NCBI GenBank assembly: GCA_051453625.1 | Contig: JBOZIK010000001.1 | Span: forward strand, 162,792,868 to 162,856,867 | Direction of reading: 5' to 3' | Length of the DNA: 64,000 bases | Source of the DNA: Welwitschia mirabilis | Taxonomy: Eukaryota > Gnetophyta > Gnetopsida > Welwitschiales | Part shown: positions 36,200 to 48,276 of the stretch, in pieces | Position numbering within the stretch: position 1 is the first letter of the stretch | Layout: the number at the start of each line of letters is the position of its first letter | Program-made: the position numbers and the translations under genes | Notes under the pieces: model-generated | The model's database searches: none | Told to the model about the DNA's origin: nothing | Seen by the model: only the letters and a program-made list of their open reading frames with translations

Positions 36200-36690
36200 G
36201 GTGTGATTCATAAGCAATACTCTATCTTTAAAATTACATGGTTAAATTTAATCTTTTTTGATTTCATTTTTAGTTGACAGTGGTGCCTAATACAACTTCA
36301 TTTTATCAACATTATGTTACAAATTAAACATCACCCCATTCAAGGAACAAAAATCTATCATAGGGGTTGTAAGGATAGTTTTCTTACACATGATAAAACA
36401 ACCACCATCATTAATTACAGCATTCATAACTCAAATTATGTTAATAAATTGTATGTTTTCCAAATTGGGGAGTACCATGCCATTTTAGAAATTCCCTTGT
36501 TACTCAGATATAATGTTTGGATTTTTTGCCAATGCATTATACTAGTATTAACTTTGTTCGGAGAACCAATGCTAAAGGGGAAGGAAGGAATAAGAAGTAT
36601 CTTTAACCTCACCCAAATAGGCCTCAAAATCTATCAAAAGGAAGCAAGTCTTCATTTCTGTGGTGTAGGTAGAAAACCATAAAGAATCTC
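36200..36690 (+). pseudogene. N4 protease
   Basis: A retropepsin-like domain. LISFLVDSGA, stop, YNFILSTLCYKLNITPF (about 36,260-36,340) keeps the Asp-Ser-Gly triplet. The rest continues in that frame and a neighbouring one to about 36,690. The 122-codon plus-strand open frame at 36,314 is largely the wrong frame of this domain. Confidence 0.8.
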
Positions 36691-36779
36691 ACTCTACCAA
36701 AAAGACTACAAGAATTATCCAATGCATTAAAATATTAAAAAACACTCCCACCTAAAAGAGAAAACTACAACACACAATC

Positions 36780-37920
36780 AAGTTAGTCCCTAGAGTACAA
36801 CTAATAGCCTAAGAACCTTATCAATTCTCAGTGATAAAATTAAGAGAACTAAAACTATAAATTAAGCAACTATTCCTGGAAGGAAAGATTTAGCCTAGTG
36901 TATTACCATTAAGAGAACCAGTACTCTTCATAAAGAAAAATGATGGTACCTTATGACTTAGCATTAACTATAGATAGCTAAAAAATGTAATCATAGAAAA
37001 TAAATATTTAATACTAAGACTCGATAACTTATTAGATTAACTTCAAGAAGTTAAAGTTTTCTGAAAAATTAAATTAAAATTTAGATACCACAAAATCCAC
37101 ATCAAGGATAAAGACATCTACAAGACTACCTTCAGAACAAGATATAGACATTAAAGTTTGTACTAATGACTTTTAGTTTAATAAATACTTTAACTACTTT
37201 TATGAGTTTGATGAATGATATTTTCAAACCTTATTTGGATAAATTCATTGGTGTATTTTTAAATGACATTCTAATATATACCAAAAATCAAGATGATCAT
37301 GTTACACACTTGAAGAAAGTTCTATAGGTTCTATCCAAGCATAATTTCAAAGTCAAATTAAGAAAATGTAACTTCTTTTAGATAGAAATTAGCTACCTAG
37401 AACATATTATCGCTAGTAAAGAAATCACAACCAATCCAGCAAAAATACAAGCTATAAGGGAATGGCCAGAATTGAAGGATGCCACACAAGTTTGGATTTT
37501 CTTAGGGATGGATAGCTTTTATTAGAAATTCGTCCTAGGATTTTCTCAACTTATAGATCTTTTAATAGATTTGACTAAATCAACATCCATATTTGACTTT
37601 AAAAACCAATGTAAAGAAGCATTTCTCAACTTGAAGTTGCTACTTATAGTAGCACCTATTCTTAAAATCGCAGACATGAACAAATCATTTACAATCAACA
37701 CTGATGCTTCTACCTAAGGAATAGGAGTCTACTTAGCCAAGATAATCAAGTGATTGCTTATGAATCATGAAATTTAGATCAACATGAGAAAAATGATCCT
37801 ATCCATGATCTCAAATTACTATCCATGATACATGCCTTAAAAGTTTAAAGACATTATCTTATGGAAAGTGAATTCTTACTTGAAATAGATCATAAAAGCT
37901 TAGAATATTTTTAAACATAG
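36780..37920 (+). pseudogene. N4 reverse transcriptase and RNase H
   Basis: Blocks in order: LREPVLFIKKNDGTL (36,910), LKNVIIENKYLILRLDNLLD (36,980-37,040), IYKTTFRTRYRH (37,110), the catalytic VFLNDILIYTKNQDDHVTHL (37,252-37,310; first Asp now Asn), LEHIIASKEITTNPAKIQA and REWPELKDATQVWIFLGM (37,400-37,510), RNase H FTINTDAST (37,690) and LEIDHKSLEYF (37,880). The text is of chromovirus type. Only a few stops interrupt the 37,190-37,720 stretch, making it the least decayed pol here. Confidence 0.9.
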
Positions 37921-38149
37921 CCTTTTTTAAGTATAAAAAAGAGGAGATGAAGTAAGTTGCTTGTAGAATACAACTTTAGATTAAAGTATATCCTAAGAAA
38001 TGAGGATAAAGTTATGGATTCCTTGAGTAGAGTGTGGTGCATGCTAGCAATCATTAGCACATCAGATCTATCAGCTTTTCTTAAAACATCTTTAGCTGAT
38101 GATACATACTTCAAGGACATAAATTGACTAATCTAAGAAGGAAAATAAG

Positions 38150-39500
38150 TAGACACTTACATGATCTCATGATATGAATATCTCTTAAAAGGATAACACT
38201 TTTGCATTTCATAAGGCTAATGGAGAAGGAAGTTGCTGTTTGAACTGCATGAAGTCCCATATGTAGGATATCTTAATTTTATTAGAAATTATTACCAACT
38301 AGTAGAAAACTACTTTTGGCCTAGAATAAAAGTAGACTTAAAGGAATACATCCATAATTACCCCATATGCTAGTAGATGAAGATTGATTAGGGAAGATCC
38401 ATATGACTCCTTCAACCTTTGGAAGTACCATAGTGGAAATGAAAAGAAATCTCCATGAATTTCATCACTAGACTACCTTTTAATAATACATAATAGATGC
38501 AATTTTACTTTGTATAGATAGGTTGACTAAGATGGATCATTTCATTGTAGTTAAAAGCTTCAACACAGCTAAAGAATTGATCCTATGATTTGTGCAACAA
38601 GTTTTTAAATTACATGGTGCACTAGAAGTCATAGTATTTGACTGAGATTCAAAGTTCTTATTTGAGTTTTGGAAAAGTTTCTTCCATTAATTAAGCATTA
38701 AACTTAGTTTTATCATTGCTTATTACCTATAAATAAATAGATAAACTAAAAAAGTAAATCACATAATAGAAGATACTCTATGATGTTACATGGTCAGAAA
38801 GTCCAAATAATGGGAGAACTATCTATGTCTGATCAAGCTTGCTTACAATCAGAGTTCTAAACTTCCATTCCATTTTCACCATTTAAATCAATATATGGTA
38901 GGAAATGTTCCATCATTATTTCATGATCAGATCCCTCATAGAGATAAAAAAAGATAACATCCTCAAAATTAAAAATGATGGAAGATATAATTATTAAAAT
39001 AAAAAGATAACTATAAGTGACACAAGATCAATAAAAGAAATACTATGATCAAAAAATCAGACCTACATATTCCAAATTAATGAAAAGGTATTGCTGAGAA
39101 TCAAGCTGGAAAGAAACTCCTTAAAATAGGAAAGTATAACAAGTTAGTTCCATGATATTGTAATCCATTCAAGATCATTGAAAGAATAGGGGATCTAGCC
39201 TATGAACTAAAACCCCTATGCAAGTGTTTCGAATACATTTAATTTTTTATGTGAGCATAATTAAACCATACCACAAAGATAAAAATCATAACTACACCTT
39301 GAACTGGTAACATATTATGCTTAAACCCAATCTAACTTTTGCTATCCAACCTGAAAACATCCTAGATACTAAAACTAAGAAATTAAGAAATAAACATGTA
39401 AGCAAAGTACTTATCTAATGAACCCATTATAATAAAAAAACTTGGAAAAACAAGAAGTACATGTAGGAGACTTTTCTCAAATATTTTAAATAAAGCATGA
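38150..39500 (+). pseudogene. N4 integrase with chromodomain-like tail
   Basis: ELHEVPYVGYLNFIRNYYQ and ENYFWPRIKVDLKEYIHNYP (38,245-38,365) are from the zinc-binding N-terminus. EISMNFITRLPFNNT (38,445) carries the first catalytic block with Asp changed to Asn. FQINEKVLLRIKLERNSLK (39,070-39,125) is the C-terminal core. At 39,385-39,490 VLI, two stops, THYNKKTWKNKKYM, stop, ETFLKYF resembles the end of a chromodomain. This distinguishes N4 from the Athila-like elements. Confidence 0.85.
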
Positions 39501-39649
39501 TATTCCATTTTTACATTATTAATGTATCTATTAATAAATAATATCTCTCTTTTCATTATGTTTCGTTGATAATACAAAATATAATTCAGAAGAGCATGAC
39601 TTCAAAGATAATGCAAGAAGAGGAGAAACCACACTCAAGGATGAGAATA

Positions 39650-39668
39650 ATGCTTAAGGAGGAGTGAA
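39650..39668 (+). promoter_or_regulatory. N4 polypurine tract
   Basis: AAGGAGGAGTGAA directly before the LTR start TGTAATTTTCC; the normal plus-strand priming site. Confidence 0.75.
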
Positions 39669-40085
39669 TGTAATTTTCCAAATTTACTATTTATAGAATA
39701 AGTGTGTTAAAGTATTAAATGAGAATAATTAACAAAGATATAAATGGGTGTGAACCAAATATGTAAAGATGTATCCTTTCATTATGCTACTTAAGCCTAT
39801 CACATTAGGTGGAGGTGGATAGATGGGATGGATGTAACCGAAGATAAACTTGATTAATCTTTAGGGGTTTTAAGGAGGGGGACTTAGGTTGTAATTCACA
39901 TCTCTATCTTCGACCACTAGTCCAAGGCTATTGACTAATGATAAGGAATGTAATCCACTACTTCCAATAATAAAGTCTACATTATTTCCAAATTATTCTT
40001 TGTTATTACTATTGATCTTGGCGTATTTCTTTATATGTTACCTTTTATAGGAAGTAATCCAAAATTAGTAAAATGGAAAATTACA
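39669..40085 (+). repeat. N4 3' LTR
   Basis: 417 bp, TGTAATTTTCC to GGAAAATTACA, matched end to end by the 5' LTR. Its termini are a perfect inverted repeat. Confidence 0.95.
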
Positions 40086-40090
40086 CATAC
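40086..40090. repeat. target-site duplication of N4 (right)
   Basis: CATAC, identical to 30,737-30,741. Confidence 0.9.
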
Positions 40091-40480
40091 CACCTAGTAT
40101 TATCACTTGGTTAATGTATCCTAGTAAGATAGCCACTTGGCTTTCTTGGACTATTACTGCAATCATGTTTGTCTTGTATTCCTATGAATCTAGGTGGATC
40201 TCAATATGCATGATGCTATATAACTCATGGATATCCCTAATGTAATGTAATCACTAAGCATTTAGTATTCATTTCAACTGGAGATCTATGAGTTTTTAAT
40301 TAATCTCTAGATTAATCCACTACATAAAGTCTTCCAAATGCTTCTCTAGTTTAATGGCAAGGGTTGTAATGGACTTAGCTTAAATGCTATGATGGGTTGG
40401 CAAAGAATGTTCTAGTGTGAGCTCCTCTACTATTATAATCTTTACATATGCTTTAGACTTTGCTTTTTAGAAAGCCTTAA
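40086..40480 (-). pseudogene. N3 env-like ORF, 5' part
   Basis: On the minus strand, broken frames include HELYSIMHIEIHLDS, which aligns with N5 TREFYDIMHIERRPNACG (56,880-56,935). The sequence continues at 30,741 beyond N4. Upstream text (40,480-40,390) is basic and lysine-rich, like the matching part of N5. Confidence 0.55.
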
Positions 40481-42950
40481 TCAATGAATGTTATCTAGCT
40501 CATGCTCATGTCTGTGGCTTGCTAAGAAATATTATCCAAAATCATCATATTCATAAGTTTATAAATATGCCCTTAAAATCATGAAATATAATCTCTAGAT
40601 TAAAAGTTTCATTTAAAATATGTAAAAATTATTCCTACCCCTTATCAAATAGACCAATTCATTCACAATTTACATAAAATATAGAGAACGTAGTAGAGAG
40701 ACATGTAAATGTAATAAAGGGCCTAAAATTATAATGAAAAATTAAGATCTAAAATGAAATTTTATGATGGTATAATGATAGAGTTCACAACGTTAATCAT
40801 TCTAACTATGAATATGTAATGATTTATCAAAAAATAATAGAGAAATCTAAATTTGAATTAAAAAATCATAGTTTATAAGGTTTCAAGATAAAATCACTAA
40901 TATCTCATAAAATACTTGATGATATTGTGAACTATGAGAACAAAAATGATAGTAACAAAAAATTGATACTACCATATAAAAATAGAATCTTGAAAGGCCT
41001 TAAAATAAAATATATTAGTAAAAATGTTAAAAAATGGAAAGATACTCCATTTTGTAGAATTCTAATGATTTTCAAGCTTCACAAGGCAAATACAAAGTGA
41101 AATTAATGTTTAATCCCTTATGAATGATAGGGAAATAAGTCTTTAGCTCAAGAATGAAGTTAAATAGTGGAGAAATTGTGGGGAAAAAAGGTGGAAAAGG
41201 GGTTAAATCATATGGATTTATAGTATCATCTTGGATGTCTTCTAGATGACAGCCCTAAGATGTTACTTAAGTAAAAATATTTTTTATTTACAATTTGAAT
41301 TCCTATATTATCTAGATGAGAGTAGAAGGATGACGATAGAAAAGATTATAAATTTTGACTAAATGAGGTAGAAGAGACTAAATTTTATACTTTAGTATCA
41401 TGATATAGCATCAAGGCATTAGAGTAAGTACTTAATTACTAAAAACAATGATTTGAGAGGGTAAAAATTCTATTATCCTTACTATTGTTTATTGGATAAC
41501 ATGGTGGTCAAAAGATAGTGAAAGGATATTTCAACTCTTAGAGGTAAGTGGACTAATTTAGTACAACTAAAATTTAATAATGGCAAATGGAACGCTATAA
41601 TCTATGTTAGTGGATGACATACTTTACATTAAGAAAATGAAAAATTTTTAGATAGGGTCTAATTGAGTCTAATAAATAAGTTAGAAATTCCCCTAGAAAT
41701 GGTTTCGAAGCAAAAAAAAAATCAAGAGAGTGATTGTATAATGGTGGAAATATTCATGAAAGTCATCAATCATGGATGCTATGAAAATAAGTGAGAAGAG
41801 AATGGTTCCTATATCATGATAATTTTTTTTTTTGGTCAAAGAATCAGCACATTACAATGGATTAGATTATGAGAAATCAAGTGGATAGTTTAAGTAAGAA
41901 TAATAAAATGATCAAGAAAATTATTATTATGCATAATAATCAAGTATTTATTAATTATTAATAAGAAGACTAGATAATGATAAGATTCTCATCATTGCAT
42001 ATAAAAAAGTTAAATGAATGACTTTAAGAAGATCTATCAACAAGCTAAGTGAATGCACAAATGAAAATGGACAAAATAAAACAAGGAGAAGATTAAATAT
42101 CTTACTTGAAGCTATTTGTTTAAAAAATGCATGATTAAATATAAGGATATCATAGTCTATCATTCAATAGGGTAGTGATGGTTGCAATATCCAATGATTA
42201 TTTTGTAAAGTTTTAAGTAATGTTTGGACTATAATTCAATTAGTTATAATAACCATAATACTATGATAAAACATCAACTATTGATAAAATACTAGAATGG
42301 TTATAAAGTGTTTCCCTTGAAGTAATGGAAAATAAGTTAATAAGGTGTTAAAAAACACCACTCATCATGATAAGGGGAGTGCAACCACTACCAAAAGAGT
42401 AAGTACACATAAGCTAAAGCAAGATCATGGTAAACTAACCCTATAATAGAGTTTCCATAGCTATTATATCACACTAACAAAGACCCTTCTCAGAAAAATT
42501 TCCACTAGTGTGTTTACAATAGGACATCATTGCATATGATGCATGAGAGTTAACTATTATTTATTTTTATTTTCACTCTTTAATTTATATATTCTTATTT
42601 TAAATAATGTAGAATCCCTTTTTTGAAAGAATTAATTAATCATTAAAATGATGAAATAATAAAGTAATTTATTAAGAACTAGTATCTAATTAACATAATT
42701 GATACCTAAAGAAATTAATCAAAGATATTGCATCTTATAGACATGGGAATCTCTTAAGATTAGCTAAATCCAATCTTATTAGTTTTGATACACAAACTAA
42801 AGGATTACTTAGTTAAAGTAACAAACATGAAATTCAAACATGGATCCAATTAAAGATGATAAAGTAGTATCATAATATAAAATATGAAATAGAGTTAAGA
42901 GGGAATTAGATAATGGAAGAGGAAAGATCCTCCTCTTCATTAAGAGGATA
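40480..42950 (-). other. N3 3' region between pol and env-like ORF
   Basis: Mostly non-coding. The segment 42,530-42,350 (minus) matches N5 54,990-55,120 and E1 63,490-63,660, so it is a conserved post-pol block. Two copies of the recurring palindrome lie near 41,240 and 41,315. Frames of up to 70 codons here show no family resemblance. Confidence 0.6.
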
Positions 42951-44300
42951 TTTCAAGTTAATTGCTTATATAATGTCCGAGGCATAAGTAAAATCATTAG
43001 GAAATGCATAAAATTTAAGCCTTTATTTATTAAAGTTTTGGATTTTTTTTTATAGATTAAAAATTTTAATGGAATCATTAAAGTATACTTTTTCTACAAG
43101 ATAAGGACCTAGCTATTTAGAGCTCAACTTATTATCTAAGAGATGTACTTAAGTATTATACAATAGTAAAAATTAACTAGGTTTAAAGGATTTGTAGATG
43201 AGAATTTTATCAATTTGGATTTTTACTTGGACTTTGTGAATGAGTTCATGACAAATAGCACTAATTTATCTTTTGTCTACATGTTGCAATTATACTAATC
43301 TATAATTATGTTCTTATCCTAATTTAAACCATCAAGTTGGTGGATTTTATGATAATAGTTCTAGTAAACATCAACTAGAAGAACATAAGTTTCACTATAT
43401 ACAAGTTCATAAGGTAAATAACTAAAGTGAGTTATGCCAAGCAGCATAGTAGGCCCAAAGCACATTATTAAGGAACTAAGATTTCTTATTTTTGAAATGA
43501 GTATTTGAAGCATTTTATTAATCTATTTACTAACATGTTTAGATTAACCATTTATTTAAGTTAAGAAGCATTGGTAACTCTATGTTTAATTCTTATAGAA
43601 ATAAGAAGTTTCCTAAGAATGTTATTCACAAAATGGGACCCCTAGTTACTTATCAAGATTTTTAGAAAGACAAACCTATGGAATATATTATATTTAAATA
43701 AAGAGTACTAGAACATATTAGATTTAAGAAAAGATCATATGGTCTTAGCATCATTTATGTGAGTAAGAATTACACCAACTCCTTTAGTGATACAAATAAT
43801 AACTACTAAGATATAGTGTTTATTATAAGAAGAGAATTGAAGTGATCCAAGGAAGCCTATATCTTAATAATTAAAAGGTTTACATTTAAGAATAGGTTGT
43901 AAGGGAATCTCTTGATATTTAGTTAGGATTCCAAAATATTGAGATGCATTACATCTTATAGCATAAGCAAATGAATATTTAAAAAGAAAATGTTAATAAA
44001 AACTAGCATGAAGAACTTTAATGGTAGATTTTTGACCAATAAAGTAACCTTCAAACATACCATCATGGCAAAAAGAAAGGATATTATTTTGTTCTCACTC
44101 TAGCACATACTTACACATGATTCTATCTTTACATATATGATCGAAATATGGATCAATCCATTCATAATTCTTTATCATATGAAGAAATAATTTTATTTGA
44201 TCAAAAGTCAAATGTTGAGGAATTTAAAAGGTAATTAGATAATTTACAATATCAACATACCATGAATGGAGTTGTTGAGAAGATATTTCATGAAGTTCAT
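42950..44300 (-). pseudogene. N3 integrase
   Basis: On the minus strand near 43,670-43,560 one reads GPHFVNNILRKLLIS then RIKHRVTNAS, followed by NKWLI where the NGQ block is expected and, near 43,470, NNVLWAYYAAWHNS. These fit the integrase core and C-terminal part of Athila-like pol. The zinc-binding part is poorly preserved around 44,200. Frames are broken throughout. Confidence 0.75.
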
Positions 44301-45650
44301 TCAAGTAAAACAATTATTCATTTAAAAAGGAATCCTTAATAGGAAGGCTAGGAGAAGAATATAAACATTCCCTTCCTTTAGAGATTTATGAAAAATGGTT
44401 AGCAATACAATTATGTTTAGTATCTTTATTAACAATGGTTAAGTGGAATTCTTAAATTAAAAGTATCCATATTATAAATATAGCACTTGATTCTTTCTCT
44501 GTCATGAGCTACATAATCAATGTAGACATTGGTATGAAATCCAAGAACATAATGCCTAAGTTTATTAAGAAAAATGATGATTGCTAGCATTTTATTTTTA
44601 GTGGTAGCATAGTTGAATTAGGCTCCTAAAAGTGTTTTACTAATATAGGTAATGACTTTGTATCTTTTATCATGTTTTCATCCAAAACCTCCTGTGGTAT
44701 TGATATTTCTAGCATTACACATGAGTTCAAAGTTTTTATTCAAATTAAGTCCTACTAGCATAGGTTTATAAGTGGTTTTGTCCTTAAGGTTTTTAAAGGT
44801 AACTTGACAAGTATTACTCTAGTCAAATTTAGCATCTTTTTTAAGAAGATATTGAAGGGTTTTTTAAATATTAGCATATTGAATATTCTATAGAAACTAG
44901 TATGATCGATAAAAAACCTTAGTTGTTTGACATTAGTTAGAGAAGGAAGACTCCTGATGATGTTTATTTTATAAGGATCCATTTTAATTCCCTCACAAGA
45001 AATATGATTTCCAAGAATAATCTTATCCCCATAAGAAAATGGCTCTTTTCATCAACTTAGATATAGGCCACCCTCTATACAATGGTTAAGTATTTTTTCT
45101 AATCTTTCTAAGATTTATTCAAAGAAATCACCAAAGATATAAAAATCATTCATAAATATCTCTTTATATTCCTCTCTAATATCTGAGGAAATACCAATCA
45201 TGGCTCTTTAAAAGGTTTTAAGAGCATTATATAGGCCAGAGAACATTCACATAAAAGAAAAGATACCAAAAGAAGAGGTAAAATTGGTCTTATATTAATC
45301 GTTATTACCCATGCATAGTTATTTGTAACCACTATATGCATCAAGAAAAGAATAACATGCATGACCTTGAATTCTATCATAAACATAATCTAGAAAGGGA
45401 AAGGGATAATGATATTTCTTATTGACATCATTAAGTGTTATAAAATCAATGCATACTCATCATTTTTCACCCTTTTTAGGTAATACTATAAGAGGACTAA
45501 TCCACTCGCTATCAAAAATAGCATAGATGATACTTGTCTTTATAATTTTAATGATTTCATCCTGGACTACTTGCTTAATGTAAGATTAAGTATTATTTGG
45601 GGGTTTCTAATGGGTTTAGAATTATCCTCTAATTAAATTTATATTAAATA
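44300..45650 (-). pseudogene. N3 reverse transcriptase and RNase H
   Basis: Minus-strand blocks: CIDFITLNDVNKKYHYPFPF (45,455-45,395), FLDAYSGYK (45,350), YKTNFTSSFGIFSF (45,300), the catalytic EIFMNDFYIFGDFFE (45,160; second Asp kept, first now Asn), GNHISCEGIKMDP (45,010) and KINIIRSLPSLTNVKQLRFF (44,970-44,915). The order matches E1 and N5. Broken by stops and one long frameshift. Confidence 0.85.
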
Positions 45651-46466
45651 ATGTAAAAAAATGTCACTTAGATCTTTATGATCCTAAGTAAAATCTTTTA
45701 TTTTTTTTAAGTGAAGAGTTGAGGCAAGAATTTTTCTTTAAAAGAATAAAGATAAGCATTAATGAGTAATGGTTTCTTTAGATTGTTATTTAGGAAGATG
45801 TATTTCAAACCACTAGGTAACTCATTAAGTTCTAATTCATGATAATCCTTTATTATTGTGGAGTATCCATCTTGCTGTAGAATATTTTTAATAGATATAA
45901 CATGTTCGATATAATGATTAAGGAAGGTTTTAGAGTCCTTATGCATTTCTTCATTTGAAGAGTTGTATAAGAGGCCTTAATTTATATTTTATGGATTACA
46001 TAATTTTAAAATTTTCAAGATTGTATAGTATTCATCCTCATCATCAAATAAATTAGTGTCATTTAATAAAAACATCCTTTCTTCTAAAGGATGGTTTTGG
46101 ACCAACATTGAGGATATAGTTAGTTATTCAATATCTAATTCATTTCCAATGTCTTTTTAACTATTTAAATATTCTAATACTAAATTATTTATTACAAACA
46201 TGACATTCCATCATTCCTTTATGAGGATATTAACATAATAAACTATTATATAAAAGTCTCTTCCTAAAAGTAGAGAGTACTCTCCATTATGTTTAACCTC
46301 AATAATGAGCACATCTATAGGATATAATGCTTCTTTATTTTGTATGACTAAATATTTAATCATCTCTATAGGTCTTTTAATTATTGTATCTACCAAATTC
46401 AACACTATATTAGTAGTTTCTATTCTTTCTTCCAATCTAAATTTCCTACAAATGTGTAAGTTTATA
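45650..46466 (-). pseudogene. N3 protease and linker, 3' part
   Basis: From the N5 insertion at 46,466 the minus strand reads NLHICRKFRLEERIETTN, then VDTIIKRPIEMIKYLV and IIEVKHNGEYSLLLGRDFY (to 46,211): protease after the active site. The linker 45,946-45,707 keeps ELPSGLKYIFLNNNLKKPLL, conserved in E1 and N5. The active-site half lies across N5, at 59,553-59,640. Confidence 0.85.
46462..46466. repeat. target-site duplication of N5 (left)
   Basis: TTATA, matched by TTATG at 59,553-59,557. Joining the flanks restores the protease text. Confidence 0.7.
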
Positions 46467-47568
46467 TGATGTATTGCCAACTTACACATATTTGATAGGG
46501 AATTTTGAGTGGTTTTATAGGTTAATAAATACATAAATGCTTGATTTTGATGATAATCAAGAGCTGAGATGAAAGAAATGAAAACATGTAATCTCCCTAA
46601 TGATTTATAACATTTTGAGCAATTCTGAATATTTTACATTTCTGAGATAACTTCTTATAAAACACTGAGGCTAATGCACTGATGGAAGATTTGTAAAAGG
46701 CCATCATCTACTTCATTATCTGGATGACTAGACAAATGATAGAGTAATTTATGTTAATAGGGATGTTGAATATAAATTATTTGGCAACTGATGTGGATTA
46801 TTTATGAGGTGGCATTGTCTCCTTTATCATCTAGATGACTAGTCAAATGACACTGTTGTAACATCTATACTAAACACTCATCTAATTTATATCAACTGTC
46901 TATCTGTTTCTCTTGGCACAATCGTTATAGATTTATCCATGTCTGTCTATTTGTCTTATTGTGTGCTTGTGTGAAAATAAAAGGTAATCTTATCCTTAAC
47001 TTTTGTTTATGTTTGTTTACATTAAAAATTCTTGTGATGAGAGATTAAAGGGTCAGAGGTTCATCTGATAGTTGCAGAGAGGGATCTTCCTTGGTATTGG
47101 GTTGTGTCTTCTTCATTGAGATATAGCTACTTTGTAACATGGATGTGGTTCTAATACAAAAATACTTATTTTTTAATTTTAATGCATGTTTGTTCCTTAA
47201 CCTCATAGCTTAGGTTTCTTTTGATCTAGTGATAGTTTCTTTAGTGATGTAGGTTATGAGGACAACCTTTATCAAGGTTGTGCATGATTAGTTTAGGTTA
47301 TGTGAATTGTTATTTCCTTTGCCTAAATTAGCTTTACATGAGTGTATTACATTTTAATTTTATGCATTGCAAGTTATTTCTATAGTTAGAGTACAAGTAC
47401 TTTTCCTTATGAAAATCAACCCTTTTGATTCCTAACATGACCTTTGATGGATTATGACATTTAAGTCACTCCCATCTATACTAGTATGTTGTTTTTATAC
47501 ATTATATTTGTGTTAATAGGTTTCAACCAAAATAAGGATATAATTTTGCATGAATATGCATTGCAACA
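46467..47568 (+). repeat. N5 LTR1 (5')
   Basis: 1,102 bp from TGATGTATTGCC to GCATTGCAACA. It aligns with LTR2 throughout (e.g. GAGCTGAGATG, TTATGAGGACAA, ATCAAGGTTGTGCATG), with LTR2 having ~45 bp extra near its end. It contains a perfect 12-bp palindrome TCATCTAGATGA at 46,827-46,838. Confidence 0.9.
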
Positions 47569-48140
47569 TTAACTTATTCTTTTATATAGTACTAAAGTAC
47601 ATCTTTTACATAATAAATTAATCTCTAAATGATTAGATATTTATCTTGTATAGAAAATACATTCTAATGAATATATTGAGATTCTAACATAGACATCAAG
47701 TAGATTTAAAAAGTAAATCAATAAAGTTTAAAAATATATGAAAAACTTTTTGATGTAACCTTGAAAATGATAGAAGCAATTATCTTAGAGGTTGTTCTTA
47801 ATGAAAGGAACTTCCATTGTAAAAATTTTTAGATTCTTTTGTATTTCATTCTTTTAGTGAATATTATGATGTTACTTCATTATCTTTACAACTTGACTTA
47901 TGTATCTCCTTTATGAAGTTTCCATGACTAATATTTATAGACATTTTTACATTAATACAAAAAGATTCAGCCAATCTTAATACATTCACATGTCTATGAA
48001 CTTTACTTTAAAGGAAGATGTCTTGTCTCTTATATTATTTTTTTAATGGTGTGAAGTCTTTGATTATGAAGGTGTACTCTTTGCTATCTTTTATCTCACT
48101 TCTTCACCTTCATCCTTGTAAGTGTATGATCACATTAAAA
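47569..48140 (+). pseudogene. duplicate of N5 pol end and 3' region
   Basis: Starting at the first base after LTR1, this aligns base for base with 54,148-54,720: LILLYSTKVHLLHNKLISK against LILLYNTRVRLLNDKLTSK, then the non-coding continuation including ACATTCACATGTCTATGAAC. It is the C-terminal end of integrase plus downstream sequence, out of place at the 5' end of an element. Confidence 0.8.
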
Positions 48141-48170
48141 ATATTTGTGATATATATATCTCACAAATAT
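48141..48170. repeat. hairpin at a gap edge
   Basis: ATATTTGTGA and TCACAAATAT are perfect 10-bp inverted arms around an AT-alternating 10-bp loop, six bases before the gap. The homologous position in the other copy (54,732) has a (GA)n tract and also a gap. Confidence 0.85.
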
Positions 48171-48176
48171 CACAAA

Positions 48177-48276
48177 NNNNNNNNNNNNNNNNNNNNNNNN
48201 NNNNNNNNNNNNNNNNNNNNNNNNNNNNNNNNNNNNNNNNNNNNNNNNNNNNNNNNNNNNNNNNNNNNNNNNNNNN
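48177..48276. other. assembly gap (100 N)
   Basis: A nominal-size gap. The first bases after it (GGAAAGGCTACTTGG) align with the sequence just 3' of the N3 primer site, so an Athila-type primer site, and probably an LTR end, should lie inside it. Confidence 0.95.

Larger units (their letters stand above)
30742..40085 (+). mobile_element. N4: short-LTR chromovirus with a long leader
   Basis: A 9,344-bp element with LTRs of 423 and 417 bp, perfect CATAC target duplications, tRNA-Met primer site, ~3.9-kb leader, then gag, protease, reverse transcriptase, RNase H, integrase and chromodomain-like tail in one direction, and a polypurine tract. The short LTR and integrase tail suggest a Reina/CRM/Galadriel-type chromovirus; which one cannot be decided. 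It is the best-preserved layout in the window, yet all its frames are broken. The leader carries an antisense gene-like structure and a minisatellite, neither of which is normal for the group. Confidence 0.9.

Noticed and set aside
36436-36627. 63-codon minus-strand frame
   Set aside because: It is the shadow of N4 protease on the opposite strand.
47569-48140. Start of an independent Athila-like element
   Set aside because: It lacks LTR, primer site and gag and aligns only to the pol end of N5; treated as a rearranged duplicate.
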